Position numbers and translations under genes: made by a program
In this document: piece by piece, positions 24,756-37,048 of the stretch
Position numbering within the stretch: the stretch's first letter is position 1
How the letters are laid out: each line of letters begins with the position of its first letter
Assembly: GCF_030272615.1 (NCBI RefSeq)
Contig: NC_081408.1
Location: forward strand, 402,843,889-402,907,888
Reading direction: 5' to 3'
DNA: 64,000 bases
DNA from: Cryptomeria japonica
Taxonomy: Eukaryota; Streptophyta; Pinopsida; Cupressales; Cupressaceae
The notes under the pieces: model-generated
Databases searched by the model: none
What the model saw: the letters and a program-made list of their open reading frames with translations, nothing else
What the model was told of the DNA's origin: nothing

Positions 24756-25600
24756 AGATTAAAACAACTATCTTTTTCCTACTCTTTCATATACAGTTCA
24801 CTTTAATCTTTAGCCTAAACTAACAGGATTGGATTGTCAATAAAAGTGTCTCTTGAGATTTTTATAGAAAATGACCTACTTAATCTCTGGCTTGAACTAA
24901 TAGGACTAGATTGTTAGATATAGAGAGGCTTGAGAGGTGGATGGAGGGATGGTGAGAGACAAAGAGATACTTGAGAGAGGGAGAGAAAGAGAGAGCCCAA
25001 GTGAAAGAGGGAAAGAGAGGGAGGCTCAAAAGGATTAATAGACTAAGGATTAAAAATAACGTGAAATACACTTTTGTGTAAAACACAATGTATTTCAAAA
25101 CACATGTCCTGTTATGTTTCAGAACCTTCTTATTCAAGTAACAAAGGTATGTCCACCCCCAAAAAAGTCCATTACTCATTTTATGTTAATGTAGGGTTGC
25201 GATAGTTAAATGTGTCAAAAAGCTAATTTAAATTTGAAATAGGGAAGGGCCTAAATGGAATTAAAAGAAATAGATTATACTTATAATCATTAAAGTGAAA
25301 ATAGGGAAAGACCTATAGGAAATTGAAGTGAAATGAGACACACTAAAGAAAGGGCCCTAGAATGAGTGTGAAATTTAAAATGATTACAATTTACAACACT
25401 ACATAGGTCTATCAACCATGAACTAAACTTTTTAAGGTTACAAAAGACAATGTGTAATACACTTGTATGTAAAACATAATGTGTAATACACTTTTATGTA
25501 AAACATATCTCAAGTGACTAGTTTGATATCACAACCTTCCTCCTCAAGTAACGAAGGTATGCACACCCCCAAAAAAGTGTATTCTGAACTGTAAATCATA

Positions 25601-26174
25601 TATCCAAGAAGTTCTAAAAAGTAGTAACACATTTTTTGTAGGTTCAACCATCCAAGAACTCTTCTTTTTCTACTAATATAGTTGCACACTTAAACTTATT
25701 ATAATAAGAGTGGATCCTTGCCCCATATAATAGGTACATCTTCACAATTATAAAGATTTGTGTAATGTTAAAATATATAGATCTTTGAATCTCTCTCATC
25801 ATCAATAGTTAGGATTTTAAATATCATGAAGTTATATAATAGAAAACTAAAACATCTACTTATTAATAGTTTCATCAATTGAACTTATGATAGAAAAAGA
25901 TACATAGTTCACTATGTTGAATAAAACATACAAAATAATGCAATAAAATATTAATAAATTTATCAAAAGATAAAAATAAAAGACAAGCATCATCATTTTA
26001 ATTATACTTCAATAAAAATAATGAGTAACATATGTGATTCCCAATCCTATAGACACATAAGATAAAAAAGAATGAGGATATTCATATAAAAACAATATAA
26101 TTGATTGATGAAAATCAAATAAAATCAGCGAAGGAATAAATGTTATTGATAGTAAATTCATCTATATGATTAGC
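25601..26174. other. AT-rich spacer, nothing recognised
   Basis: No ORF, repeat or RNA gene that I can support. It ends at the target site of the chromovirus-like element. Confidence 0.6.
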
Positions 26175-26179
26175 TTACC

Positions 26180-26681
26180 TGATCAGGATTAAATTGGGAA
26201 AATATTGAAATCTAATTTTCAAAATTTTCTATGTTTTAGTAAATTGCAATTTTGAGGGTCTTCGGTGCATTTTTGGACAAATATGCTGCCCGGAAACATG
26301 AAGAGTCATCTTTGATGTTTCCGAAATTTGGTTCTAGATTATTTGAGTACCTTTCCAATGCATCAAACGGTTTGTAATTCGGAGCTAGGATGAGAAAGTT
26401 GTGCCTTCTCAAAGTGGACTAGAATTTTATATTTAGTTTTTTTGATAATTTTGATAGTTTTAGTAGTTTAATTGTAATAAACATTATGGTGACTCTTCGT
26501 TTCAATTCCAAGGGATTTGTGTGACCCTTGGGATACATTCGACTTGTATAAATTCCAATTTTGAATAGAATGGAGATAGTTTTTGGTTTGCAATCTTCTT
26601 GTTGTCAATTTTTGTGTTGAATTCTACAATACCGCAGGTATCACACCAGGTATTGTAATCTGGTTTTCATAAATCAGATCA
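26180..26681 (+). repeat. 5' LTR of chromovirus-like element
   Basis: TGATCAGG to CAGATCA. A TATAAATT box at 26547-26554 is the likely promoter. Confidence 0.95.
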
Positions 26682-26682
26682 G

Positions 26683-26694
26683 TGGTATCAGAGC
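26683..26694 (+). promoter_or_regulatory. Primer-binding site, initiator tRNA-Met
   Basis: TGGTATCAGAGC, the standard plant initiator-Met primer site, one base after the LTR. Confidence 0.95.
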
Positions 26695-26708
26695 GGGAAC
26701 GCTCCTTT

Positions 26709-29402
26709 ATGCCAATTTACACAAGGTCTTCCTACCAAAGATTAGGATTGAATACACAAGATTTGTCAAAATACCCACCTTTGAGACGCACACAATCGAA
26801 GATGTCAGACAATGATGTTAAGAAGTTGGTCGAGGAAGCTTTAAATAAGCAACGAGAGGAGATGATGAGTCAATTTTCAAACCTCCTACAGAAGCAAAAA
26901 CCCTCTGAATCTGAAACACCATTTCGTGGAAATACCCCTTTCAAAGTGCAGGTCAATTTCGACATCCCAAATTTTGAAGGAAAGGTCGATGCTGAAGCTG
27001 TTGATAACTGGTTATCAAAGTTGGATAGGTACTTTTCTGTAAATAATTTCTCAGATGCTGAAAAGATAACATTTGCTCTCCTCAAAGCTGAAACCCATGT
27101 GAAATTAGCATGGGAAACCAAAGTAGCAAACAAAGAACAAGAATCAGTTGCTGAAGATGATTTTATACTATCTCTTGATAAGAAGCCCACATGGGGAGAA
27201 TTTGTGGAATATATAAAAGAAGCTTACCTCCCGGAGGATATATATGAACAAAAATACATAGAATGGCAGCTTCTTCGGCAAAGGAGGGATCAGTCTGTGC
27301 AAGATTACACCAATACATTCCATTCACTTTCAGCAAAACTCGGTATTAATGATTCAGAGAAGCATAGAATTTTAAAATATCGGAGTGGACTTCACAGGTA
27401 TATTCAAACAGAGATGGATTTTTTAAATATTGAGACATTGGCAACTGCCTATAAATATGCTACAAAAATTGAAGAAAAATCCAAGCAAAGATGGAAGAGG
27501 GACTACTTTGCAAACAACAAGCCAAGGGCTGAAGGTGGCAATAAATTTGCAGGGAAACAGGTGACCAAGGAACCCCATTCAAATTCACCCAAGAACACAT
27601 GGTGGTCTACTAAAAAGACAGACACAGGCATGTGGTGTGAGCTGCATAGGTCCCCAACCCATAATACAAAGGATTGTCGAAGTATTAAAAATTTGATGAC
27701 AGAAATACGAGGGGAGGAAGCTGAACCTGAATCGCCACCAATAGATAATTCTAAGAAAGAGGAGAATGATTCCATCATAGAAGCAAACCCATATGCCGTA
27801 GTTGGAACTGCTAAAGTATTTCCCCGTGAAGATGAAGAGAGACTTTTTCATTCACAGATGTGGGTTGATGGAAAGCCTCTACATTTTATTGTTGACAGTG
27901 GGAGTCAAAAGAATTTGATCTCTAGGGAGACAGTCAAAAGATTAAATTTGAAAGTGACAAGACACCCACAACCATACTCTATGGGATGGGTGAATGAGGG
28001 TCAAGATATTCAAATCAATCAACAATGTCGTTTGCCATATTCAATCAAGCCTTTCAAGGATGAAGTGATATGTGATGTAGCACCATTGGATGTATGCGAT
28101 GTCTTGCTGGGGCAGCCATACATGTATCAGAGGCATGGGGTATATGAGTCAAGGCCACGTAGTGTTACAATCAAGCTTGGTGAGAAGAGGTACCGAATAC
28201 CAGAGGTATGTCCAACAAAAACTGCATCTTTAATTAGTGCTAAACAATGTAAACGCTTGATTGCTCAAACTGGAGCTTTTATTGTACTCATGATTCGCCC
28301 TGAACAAACAAAGTCAGTTGTTCTTAATACACATGCTAAGGTAACAGAGAATCAACAAAATCAAATAGATAAAATTTTGAAAGAATATCACAATGTGTTT
28401 ACACCACCAGTGGGAGTACCAACACACTGTCAAGTCAAGCACTCTATTGATTTAATTCCAGGCACACCGCTACCACATGAGCCAATATATAGGAGGTCAG
28501 TTTTGGAAAATAATGAGATTAAGAGACAAATTCAGGAGTTGATTCAGAAAGGACACATTCGTCCAAGTGCTTCACCTTGTGGAAGTCCAATTGTCCTTGC
28601 TAAAAAGAAAGATGGGACATGGAGGCTTTGTATTGATTATAGAGCATTAAACAAAATCTCTGTTAAAAATAGATATCCAATCCCTCGAATTGATGATTTG
28701 TTGGACCAACTTAGGGGGGCTAAATTCTTTACAAAAGTTGACTTGAAGTCTGGATACCACCAAGTACCAATTGATCCAGCAGATGTGTGGAAGACTGCAT
28801 TTAAATCTAAGGAAGGTTTGTTTGAATGGTTGGTCATGCCTTTTGGCCTAACAAATGCCCCAGCCACATTTATGAGATTGATGAATGATGTGCTTAGACC
28901 ATTCATTGATTCCTTTGTAGTTGTTTATTTGGATGACATACTCATCTTCAGCAGAACTTGGTCTGAGCATTTGCAGCATGTTGAACAAGTTCTTTCAACT
29001 CTGCAAAAACACAAACTTTATGCCAACATTGAGAAGTGTTCTTTTGGTATGCAGAGTATTCAATACTTAGGGTATATCATTGACGTTGAGGGTGTTCATG
29101 TTGATCCAGCAAAGATTCAAATAATTCAAGATTGGCCATCTCCTAAAAATTTCACAGAGCTTCGCAGCTTCTTGGGCTTAGCCAACTTCTATTGTAGATT
29201 TGTGTTTGGTTTCTCACACATATCATGGCCTCTTAATCAATCACTCAGGGGTGGAGCACAAGCAAAATTTCAATGGACAGAGGCACAACAACAAGCATTT
29301 GAGGAGTTAAAGAAAAGACTATGTTCAGCACCAGTATTGGTCCTTCCAGATCTACACCAAGCATTTGAGATAGAAACAGATGCATCAGATTATGCTCTGA
29401 AA
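26709..29402 (+). pseudogene. Gag-protease-RT part of chromovirus polyprotein
   Basis: The first ATG is at 26709; the frame is open from 26682, but that part overlaps the primer site. Gag core at about residues 80-260 (FDIPNFEGK; VQDYTNTFHSL). A C-H-H-C knuckle WCELHRSPTHNTKDC lies near residue 310. Protease is at HFIVDSGSQKNLIS (about residue 395) and VLLGQPYM. RT runs from about 580 to 800: DYRALNKISVKNRYP, VDLKSGYHQVP, MPFGLTNAPATF and YLDD (28926-28937), followed by ELRSFLGLANFY. The reading frame is intact up to the start of RNase H (TDASDYAL). It should make one polyprotein in a single frame with the following segment. Confidence 0.93.
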
Positions 29403-31189
29403 CTTTTTCTGATACAGTACGTAAGTATCCCACCTATGATAAGGAGTTGTATGCCATTGTTCAGGCTTGCAAACAATGGAAACACTATATACTGGGAAAA
29501 GAAACTGTTATACATACAGACCATAAACCACTCCAATTCTTGCAAACACAAGGAAAGCTACAGAATGATAGACATCAACGGTGGTCAGTCTATTTACAAC
29601 AATTTCACCTCAACATTCGTCATAAAAAAGGAAGCAGTAACAAGGTGGCAGATTGTTTGAGTAGGCCTCCAATTGCAGGTTTGACAATAGTGTTGGATTC
29701 ATGCGGTCATCAATCATCCACTTGGGAACAACTATATAGTACTGACCCTGATTTTGCTAACATCTATAGTAATTTGGTAGAAGGAAAATCTGTCTCTGAT
29801 TTTCACTTGCAGGATGGGTTTCTTTGCCATAATGGTCACATATGTGTACCCACCGAAGAACGGAAGAAAATGATATGGGAAGCTCACTACAGTCGTGTTG
29901 CAGGACATTTTGGTATTGGTAAGACTACTGCTATCCTTCAAAAGTATTTCTATTGGCCAAAAATGAAGCAAGATGTCATTTCACATATACAAGCTTGTGC
30001 AGCCTGTGCGATTGCAAAACCAACAAACCGTAAGTTGGGTCTATACTTACCATTACCTATTCCTGATAAGCCATGGCAATCTATTTCAATGGATTTTATG
30101 TCTGGGCTTCCAACTACCAGGCGGGGGCATGATTGTGTATATGTTGTGGTAGATAGGTTTTCTAAAATGGCTATCATGGTGGCATGTAAAAAGATGATTT
30201 CTGCAGAAGATACTGCCAAGCTATTTTTTGAACATGTGTGGGTTCATTTTGGTTTGCCAAAAACCATTATTTCTGATAGGGATAGCAGGTTTATCAGCAA
30301 ATTTTGGTCTGCACTATGGGCTAAAATGGACACGAAACTGACAAAGTCCACAGCATTCCATCCTCAAACAGATGGGCAGACAGAAGTGGTGAATCGAATG
30401 ATTATTCATATTTTACGGATGTATCATTCAAAACATCCTCGCACGTGGGATGAAAGCTTACCCTATGTGCAACACAGCTACAACCGTGCACTCCATAGTA
30501 CTACAGGGCACAGTCCATTTGAGGTTTCTCTTGGGTACCAGCCATTGGCACCTATGGATGTAGCAATACCATCTCTACAGTCTAGCAGTCCATTGAATGG
30601 TGACAAGGAGGTAGATAAAGCAGAAAAATTCATTGATAACATTAGACACCTACAACAACAAGTTTATGAGATATTGGAGCAGAGTAATCAGAAATATAAG
30701 GAAAGACATGATAAACATAGAACTCCCCATCAGTTTCAGGTTGGTGACAAGGTATGGTTACATTTTCAGAAAGAGCGTCTGCATGGACCAAATAGGAAGC
30801 TTCGACCTCTTCGTTATGGACCATACACTATTGTGAAACAAGTTGGTGAGAATGCTTTTGAACTTAATTTGCCATCCTTTTTGGGACTGCATCCAGTTTT
30901 CAATGTGGAGTTGTTGAGACCCTCTTTTCCTCCTTTATTGGATATCTCCCAAGCTACTGAATACATTCAAGCTGCAGAGTTAAACCCCTCTACTACTGCT
31001 CCAGTCCAGTGTGACCATGTTACTGAAGCCATTTTAAAGACTTTGAGAAATCAGAAAATCCCTTTGTATTGGGTGGTTCGAGCTGGTCAGCGTTCTCATC
31101 AAGGCAAGTGGCTTACTAAGGAACAAATTGAAGAACAATTTCCTCATCTGTTGCAGCAGATTAGTGCAATGGGGCCCATTGCCTCTTAA
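29403..31189 (+). pseudogene. RNase H-integrase-chromodomain part, shifted frame
   Basis: Continues RNase H from KYPTYDKELYAIVQACKQW and HTDHKPLQFL. Integrase has H-H-C-C (HYSRVAGHFG; ACAACAIAK) and D-D-E: MDFMSG, ISDRDSRF and GQTEVVNR. The C-terminal tail has LRPLRYGPYTIV and a final segment (VTEAILKTLR...LYWVVRAG...WLTKEQIEEQFPHLL) with the layout of a chromodomain, though its aromatic cage is weak. Chromodomains steer integration to heterochromatin. Relative to the upstream part about 45-50 bp are missing between DYAL and ETFSDT, changing frame. The three RNase H acidic residues survive, split between frames. Confidence 0.9.
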
Positions 31190-31200
31190 GGGGGGAGGAA
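31188..31200 (+). promoter_or_regulatory. Polypurine tract
   Basis: AAGGGGGGAGGAA directly before the 3' LTR; primes plus-strand cDNA. Confidence 0.9.
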
Positions 31201-31701
31201 TGATCAGGATTAAATTGGGAAAATATTGAAATCTAATTTTCAAAATTTTCTATGTTTTAGTAAATTGCAATTTTGAGGGTCTTCGGTGCATTTTTGGACA
31301 AATATGCTGCCCGGAAACATGAAGAGTCATCTTTGATGTTTCTGAAATTTGGTTCTAGATTATTTGAGTACCTTTCCAATGCATCAAACGGTTTGTAATT
31401 CGGAGCTAGGATGAGAAAGTTGTGCCTTCTCAAAGTGGACTAGAATTTTATATTTAGTTTTTTGATAATTTTGATAGTTTTAGTAGTTTAATTGTAATAA
31501 ACATTATGGTGACTCTTCGTTTCAATTCCAAGGGATTTGTGTGACCCTTGGGATACATTCGACTTGTATAAATTCCAATTTTGAATAGAATGGAGATAGT
31601 TTTTGGTTTGCAATCTTCTTGTTGTCAATTTTTGTGTTGAATTCTACAATACCGCAGGTATCACACCAGGTATTGTAATCTGGTTTTCATAAATCAGATC
31701 A
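31201..31701 (+). repeat. 3' LTR of chromovirus-like element
   Basis: Near-identical copy of 26180-26681, followed by TSD TTACC. Confidence 0.95.
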
Positions 31702-31706
31702 TTACC

Positions 31707-32982
31707 TCTAATGAATATATAGGAAAAATAAATTAAAGCAAGTATTTAGAAAAAAGGATGCTTTTTCAAAAGGAAGCAACGACATTAGTCATAGATTTGA
31801 TTTTTTTATAAATATGAATACAATTAGGCTTGATAGTGTGATGTTCATTAATTTTTTAAAAATTACTAATAAAATGGATATGAAGACTTTTTTTTCTCAA
31901 CATTGAGAGGCAAAAACATCTATAGAAGCGTAAGGATTTAAAAAACTAGAATACTAAAATCATTTTTGCAAGTTAAAAAGAGTTTAATATAGCTTGAAGG
32001 AAACATTAAGGGCATGTTGTGAAGGTTTGAAACCTAAATATCTTATAAAGAGCCCATCTTACTTTGATCTTTGTGTAAAAAATGTGATGATTGATAAAAT
32101 AAAGAGAGGATTAGCAATAATGATAAAATGGACAATCTAGAGTTGTTTCACTATTATCGTGGGTAAGAAAAAAGGATGTCATGATACTATTTAACTAACC
32201 TAATTATTGAAATATTTTATTTTTATATTTTAATAAATAAAAAATTAATACTAACTAAACCAATTTAAGATGAGTTGAAACAATCTTTATCTGACTATAC
32301 AAAAATATTTATGGCACATTGTAAAGATAAATGTTGGTTATAGTTTAATGTATTTCTGTTTGAGCTACAACACTAGAGCTGCTATTTTTTGTAATTCTAT
32401 TTTAATTCAATATAAAAAAATAAAAATGATTGATGTTGGAGACCTTGATTTATTTAACTCTAAGTAGCTATAACATTCCTTACATTGTTAGTTTAGTTTC
32501 AATGTAATTGTCTTCTTCCAAAATCTATTATTGAAAAATAGTTAAGAAATATATATATATATACATTAGACACATTTCATTTATTAATATTTAAATTTTA
32601 AAATAAATTTGTAAATTTTGACTATAAAAAATCCATTATAAGTTATACTTTCAACATCAAATTAAATTTTCTTACACAATGTAGAAATATTGAGTTAAAA
32701 AAAATCATTGTTGTTAGGACTAGTGCTCTCAAGCCTATGTACCCTAGAAACTGTGTACCGTCAATCTTGTAACATGTACCTTAAACCTTATATCCTACTT
32801 GACCTATTATCGAAATCCTATACAAGGGAGAGGTGATGATCTAGAGAGAGGAGGGAGAAAGAAGAGTAGAGATGGAAGAATAAAGAGAAAGAGAGAGATA
32901 AGGAGAGAGGGAGAGGTGGACAAGGAGTGATTGAGAGACCAAAAGAGGGGAGAGGTAGATAGGTGAGGGAGAGAGAGACGAA
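31707..32982. other. AT-rich spacer grading into GA-rich DNA
   Basis: No supported gene. 32830-32980 is GA-rich (GAGAGAGG) and leads into the higher-order repeat. Confidence 0.6.
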
Positions 32983-33949
32983 AATAAGAGAGATAAGCTC
33001 ATAAAGAGAGAAATATGGGTGTGGAGGCAGAGAGTAAATGATTAGAGAGGAGAGAGATATAGAGGTGATATATCATATATTTCCACCCTCCTCTACTTAT
33101 CTTGTGTTTCATTACAACATAACATTTGACAAAACACCATGTTTTTTCCCCCATGTGTTTTGCACCGCGTGTTTTCCCCCATTTGTTTTGCACTGCGTGT
33201 TTTCCCCCATGTGTTTTGCACCATGTGTTTTTCCCCATATCACAACCTTACAATAATGTAAAATTAAGAATACACTTGGTTGGGGTGCACATGCCTAATA
33301 AGAGAGATAAGTTCACAAAGAGAGAAAGAGGGGTAAGGAGGCAGAGAGTAAATAATTAGAGAGGAGAGAGATATAGAGGTGATATATCATAGATTTCCAC
33401 CCTCCTCTACTCATCTTGTGTTTCATCACAACATAACATTCGACAAAACACCATGTGTTTCCCTTCATGTGTTTTGCACCGCATGTTTTCCTCCATGTGT
33501 TTTGCACCATGCGTTTCTCCCCATGTGTTTTGCACTGTGTGTTTTCCCCCATGTGTTTTGCACCACATATTTTCCCCTATGTGTTTTGCACCACTTGTTT
33601 TCCCCCATATCACAACCTTACAATAATGTAAAATTAGGAATACACTTGGTTGGGGTGCACATGCCTAATAAGAGAGATAAGTTCACAAAGAGAGAAAGAG
33701 GAGTAAGGAGGCAAAGAGTAAATAATTAGAGAGGAGAGAGATATAGAGGTGATATATCATAGGTTCCACCCTCCGCTACTCATTTTGTGTTTCATCACAA
33801 CATAACATTCAACACAACACCATGTGTTTCCCCCATGTGTTTTACACCGTGTGTTTTCCCCCATGTGTTTTGCACCATGTGTTTTCCCCCATATCACAAC
33901 CTTACAATAATGTAAAATTAGGAATACATTTTGTTGGGGTGCACATGCC
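32983..33949. repeat. Three-unit higher-order repeat with variable 14-15 bp subunits
   Basis: Units start AATAAGAGAGATAAG at 32983, 33297 and 33667. Each has a GA-rich part, TTCCACCCTCC, CATCACAACATAACATT-like sequence, then alternating subunits ATGTGTTTTGCACC and ATGTGTTTTCCCCC, then ATATCACAACCTTACAATAA and GGTTGGGGTGCACATGCCTA. The subunit count differs (about 7, 11 and 5), which explains unit lengths of 314, 370 and about 283 bp. Open frames here are artefacts. Confidence 0.9.
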
Positions 33950-35215
33950 TATATTAATTAAAAATGAATGTTGTGATCCAACCATTCATTTGATATAACA
34001 TCAAATGAGAAAAAAAATACATCTTACCAAACCTTGAACTGAGCTTGTGTAGGTTGAGAAACACAATATGAAATTCAACTTTCCTACCAAATTGACAGTG
34101 GTCCAACTTATAAAACTACATGCATAACCATCAATTGAAGCTACTAGGAAAATTTATAACTATATTAATCTTTTGAGTGCTTCTTGACATTCCCCCATTT
34201 ATTTATAAGTTACATACAATTTCGATCTCTTGAGAAAGTTACGATACTTATTTTCGCTCCTTGAATAGTGATTTTGTGAACAAAACTTTCCACTTCTTAT
34301 TGGTTCAACATTTTGATAATGTATGTTGGTGGATATTTACTCATAGCCATTGCAACTTTGATTTAATAGCCTAAGGAAGTGTTCTTTCACAAGTCTTTTA
34401 TTTATTTATTCATCCTATTTTGACATTCCAACATATCCAAAGTTTACAATATTATCATTTTTTGCTTGAAAAACTCTTACTCACACTTTTCATCTTCTTA
34501 AGAGGGTTTTACAAATGCACATTTCATTATTAGTTTAACATATTATTTTGTTGGAACCTTGTGAATTCCATTTCAGTTTTCTTTTTCTTATATACACTAG
34601 GGTGCTAAATCCTTATAGACCTAGGGTTGTGAAGTATAAATTATTTTATTGTTGTAAGTTTTGGACATCTATGAGATTTAAGATCATGCACAACTTTAAC
34701 TTTCTTGTTCCATATGACTATCATGGAGTTTGAAAGACTGAATTAAGGATTTGATCACCTTGGAAAACTCCCAAATAGTTACTAATTGAATAAATCATCT
34801 TTTCCTTCATCAACACTAAGATTTGTTGTTCAAAAAGCATAGTTTTTATTTAATGTCTCATTTTTATAGGTTATTATTGATATATAGACTAGCACAGTTT
34901 ATCCATAAATGTTTACACTAATATTATGTAATTTTTCATTCTTAAATCTTCATCTTTCTTGATTCTCCAAGTCAATTTTTCATAATGTGACCCCATTCCG
35001 TCATTTTTTTTAATAATTAATCTTATGATTCATATATAAAAAAGCCAAGTATAAAAATAATATTGATAAATATTTTTGCTTAACCAAATGTGAGCCTTGT
35101 TAATTCAACATGGGCATGCTTTTACTATATGCACTTCATTTCTTAAAATAGAGAATTATTCCTCCTAATCCATAAATCAAAGCCAAAAAAATAATTATTT
35201 CTAATGTGAGACAAT
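33950..35215. other. AT-rich spacer, nothing recognised
   Basis: No ORF with a recognisable product. It ends at the LINE target site. Confidence 0.6.
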
Positions 35216-35227
35216 AATTACATTAAT
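35216..35227. repeat. Target-site duplication, left copy (LINE)
   Basis: AATTACATTAAT; the right copy is at 43147-43158, exactly at the LINE 3' end. Confidence 0.8.
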
Positions 35228-35260
35228 GGTTAACTAACCCTTTTGGCAGGATTATTCAGG

Positions 35261-37048
35261 ATGGAAGGCGGGCGGTTCCAGGATTCAAATTCGAGCGAGA
35301 ATTCTGGATCGACATCGGGATAACATGCGATAGATGATTTAGAGATTCCTACGGAAGGAGAAGGTTCAGATGGTAAGGACCCTGATGATCTCGTGAACTT
35401 GAGGGACCCAGGGGGAGGATCAACACCACGTGAAGAGCAGTTAGCACTATAGAGCGGGAAAGGGCAGGTTCAAACTTCAAAAATAGAAGATGACAACTCG
35501 GAAGGAGCCCAAGGACAGCAAACGACTTGCATTTCAGAGAACACAGTGGAAGGTAAAGATCATCCGGAAAAGGTTCTTTTGTCAACGGACCCTAAAGGGG
35601 GACCCAATGGACAGACACGTAAGTGGTCCTCATTGTTTGGGGTCAAGCCCAAAGGTAAGTCCTCATCGCCTCCTGTAAAAAACTCATCGAATGTGTCTCA
35701 GGGCAAGTTTGCTATCGTTGTTCTTGACCAAATCATTGATCAAAACATCGCTAGAATGGAAAACATTTTGATTGGTTATTTCTTTGGATCTAGACCTAAC
35801 ATAGAAATAGTTCATGGATTTGTAAAAAGAAAGTGGAACCTGAAAGGTCAGGTAGATGTGGTAGCAATGAACAAAGGCTGTCTATCCTTCTCCTTTTCTT
35901 GTGATGAGGATAGAAGAAACATTCTTTGTAGTGGGTCTTGGGCAATAGGCAAATACATCATGTACATCCAGAAGTGGTACCCTAATGTAGCGAAAGGAAA
36001 GAATTTTTTGGCCCAAGTCCCGGTGTGGGTCAAACACCCTGGGCTCCCAATGGAATTCTGGGAGGAAGACATTTTTGTAGGAATTGCCAATACCTTTGGG
36101 GAGCTAATTGCCATTGATCAGATCATAGCTTCTAGAAGAAGGCTGATCTATGCAAGGATTTGTGTTGGAGTTGGACCTGACACGAACTTGCCAGAGGAAA
36201 TAGAGATAGAATCAAAACTGGGGAAGTGGAAGCAGAACATTGTTTATGAAACAATCCCCTTCGCCTGTTATCATTGCAAAAAAGTCGGACACTGGGCAAA
36301 AAAATGTCCATCTAAAGAGGATAAATACCATACCCAAACTAAGGTTTGGAAAAAAGTGGACAAGTCACTAAAAGTTCGGGATTCCAATGACCCTAATCAG
36401 GAGAAGCAGTCCCAGATAGTAAGGGTGGAGGAAGAAATCACTAGTGAAGTGGGTAATGAACCAAAGATTTAGATGTTGGAACAGGGTGTTGTACACAAAT
36501 AAAAAGACAACACTTAGCAAAAGGATCATAAAGAGGACAAGACAGAGGTAGAGAAAACATATAAACATCCCACATATAATAAAGAGGAAGGAGATAACTT
36601 CAACCTTGTCTCAAAATCTCAAGATCAAGATAAAGAAATAGACTGGTTCCAAGAAGCCCAACCTGATACCATTTTGGGCCAGGGGCTATCAGAAATCTCA
36701 TTAACCACCCTAGTAAAGGGAAAGCTGGCTAATTCAGAGGAACAAGATCCAAAATGGGGAGATGAAGAGGACATAAAAAAGGCACTGGGGAAGAATGAAT
36801 CAAAGCAGGGGGACGAAGAAGTTGCAGAGGATAAAAGAAAGAACAAGCAAAAGAAAAAGAGTAACAATAATTCAGTAAATAGCACATTGTCTAGAAACAC
36901 TAGAAGCAGGCTTGGTGAGGTGGAAGCGCAACACACTTCTCCAAGAAGACACTCAAATGCTAAAAAACGAACATTGGAAACAAGCAAGAATTTAGCAGAT
37001 GGTACCCAAAGAACCATGTTTGAGGTAGGTATTTCTAAAAATCCGTGA
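35261..37048 (+). pseudogene. LINE ORF1 (DUF4283-like plus zinc knuckle)
   Basis: ATG at 35261 (MEGGRFQDSNSS). The frame holds for 595 codons to the TGA at 37046, broken only by stops at 35321, 35450, 36470, 36500 and 36515. The middle (about 35700-36230) has the plant LINE ORF1 domain with KYIMYIQKWYPN and VWVKHPGLPMEFW. It is followed by a CCHC knuckle ACYHCKKVGHWAKKCPS (about 36266-36316). The C-terminal third is charged, with lysine-rich NKQKKKSNNN. ORF1 proteins coat the LINE RNA. Extending the start to 35261 rather than 35546 is supported by open, in-frame Gly/Glu-rich sequence. Confidence 0.85.

Larger units (their letters stand above)
26180..31701 (+). mobile_element. Young Ty3/gypsy chromovirus-like retrotransposon
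   Basis: Flanked by the 5 bp repeat TTACC (26175-26179, 31702-31706). LTRs of 502 and 501 bp differ by eye at only two places (a C/T at the TTTCNGAAATT site and one T in a T-run). It has an initiator tRNA-Met primer site, a polypurine tract, and gag-pro-RT-RNase H-integrase in Ty3 order, with a chromodomain-like tail. At 5.5 kb it is otherwise complete; a small deletion in RNase H breaks the frame. Confidence 0.95.

Noticed and set aside
33038-33729. Cys/Phe-rich ORFs with repeated FPPCVLHHVF
   Set aside because: Direct translation of the ATGTGTTTTGCACC minisatellite. Looks like a Cys-rich peptide but has no independent support.
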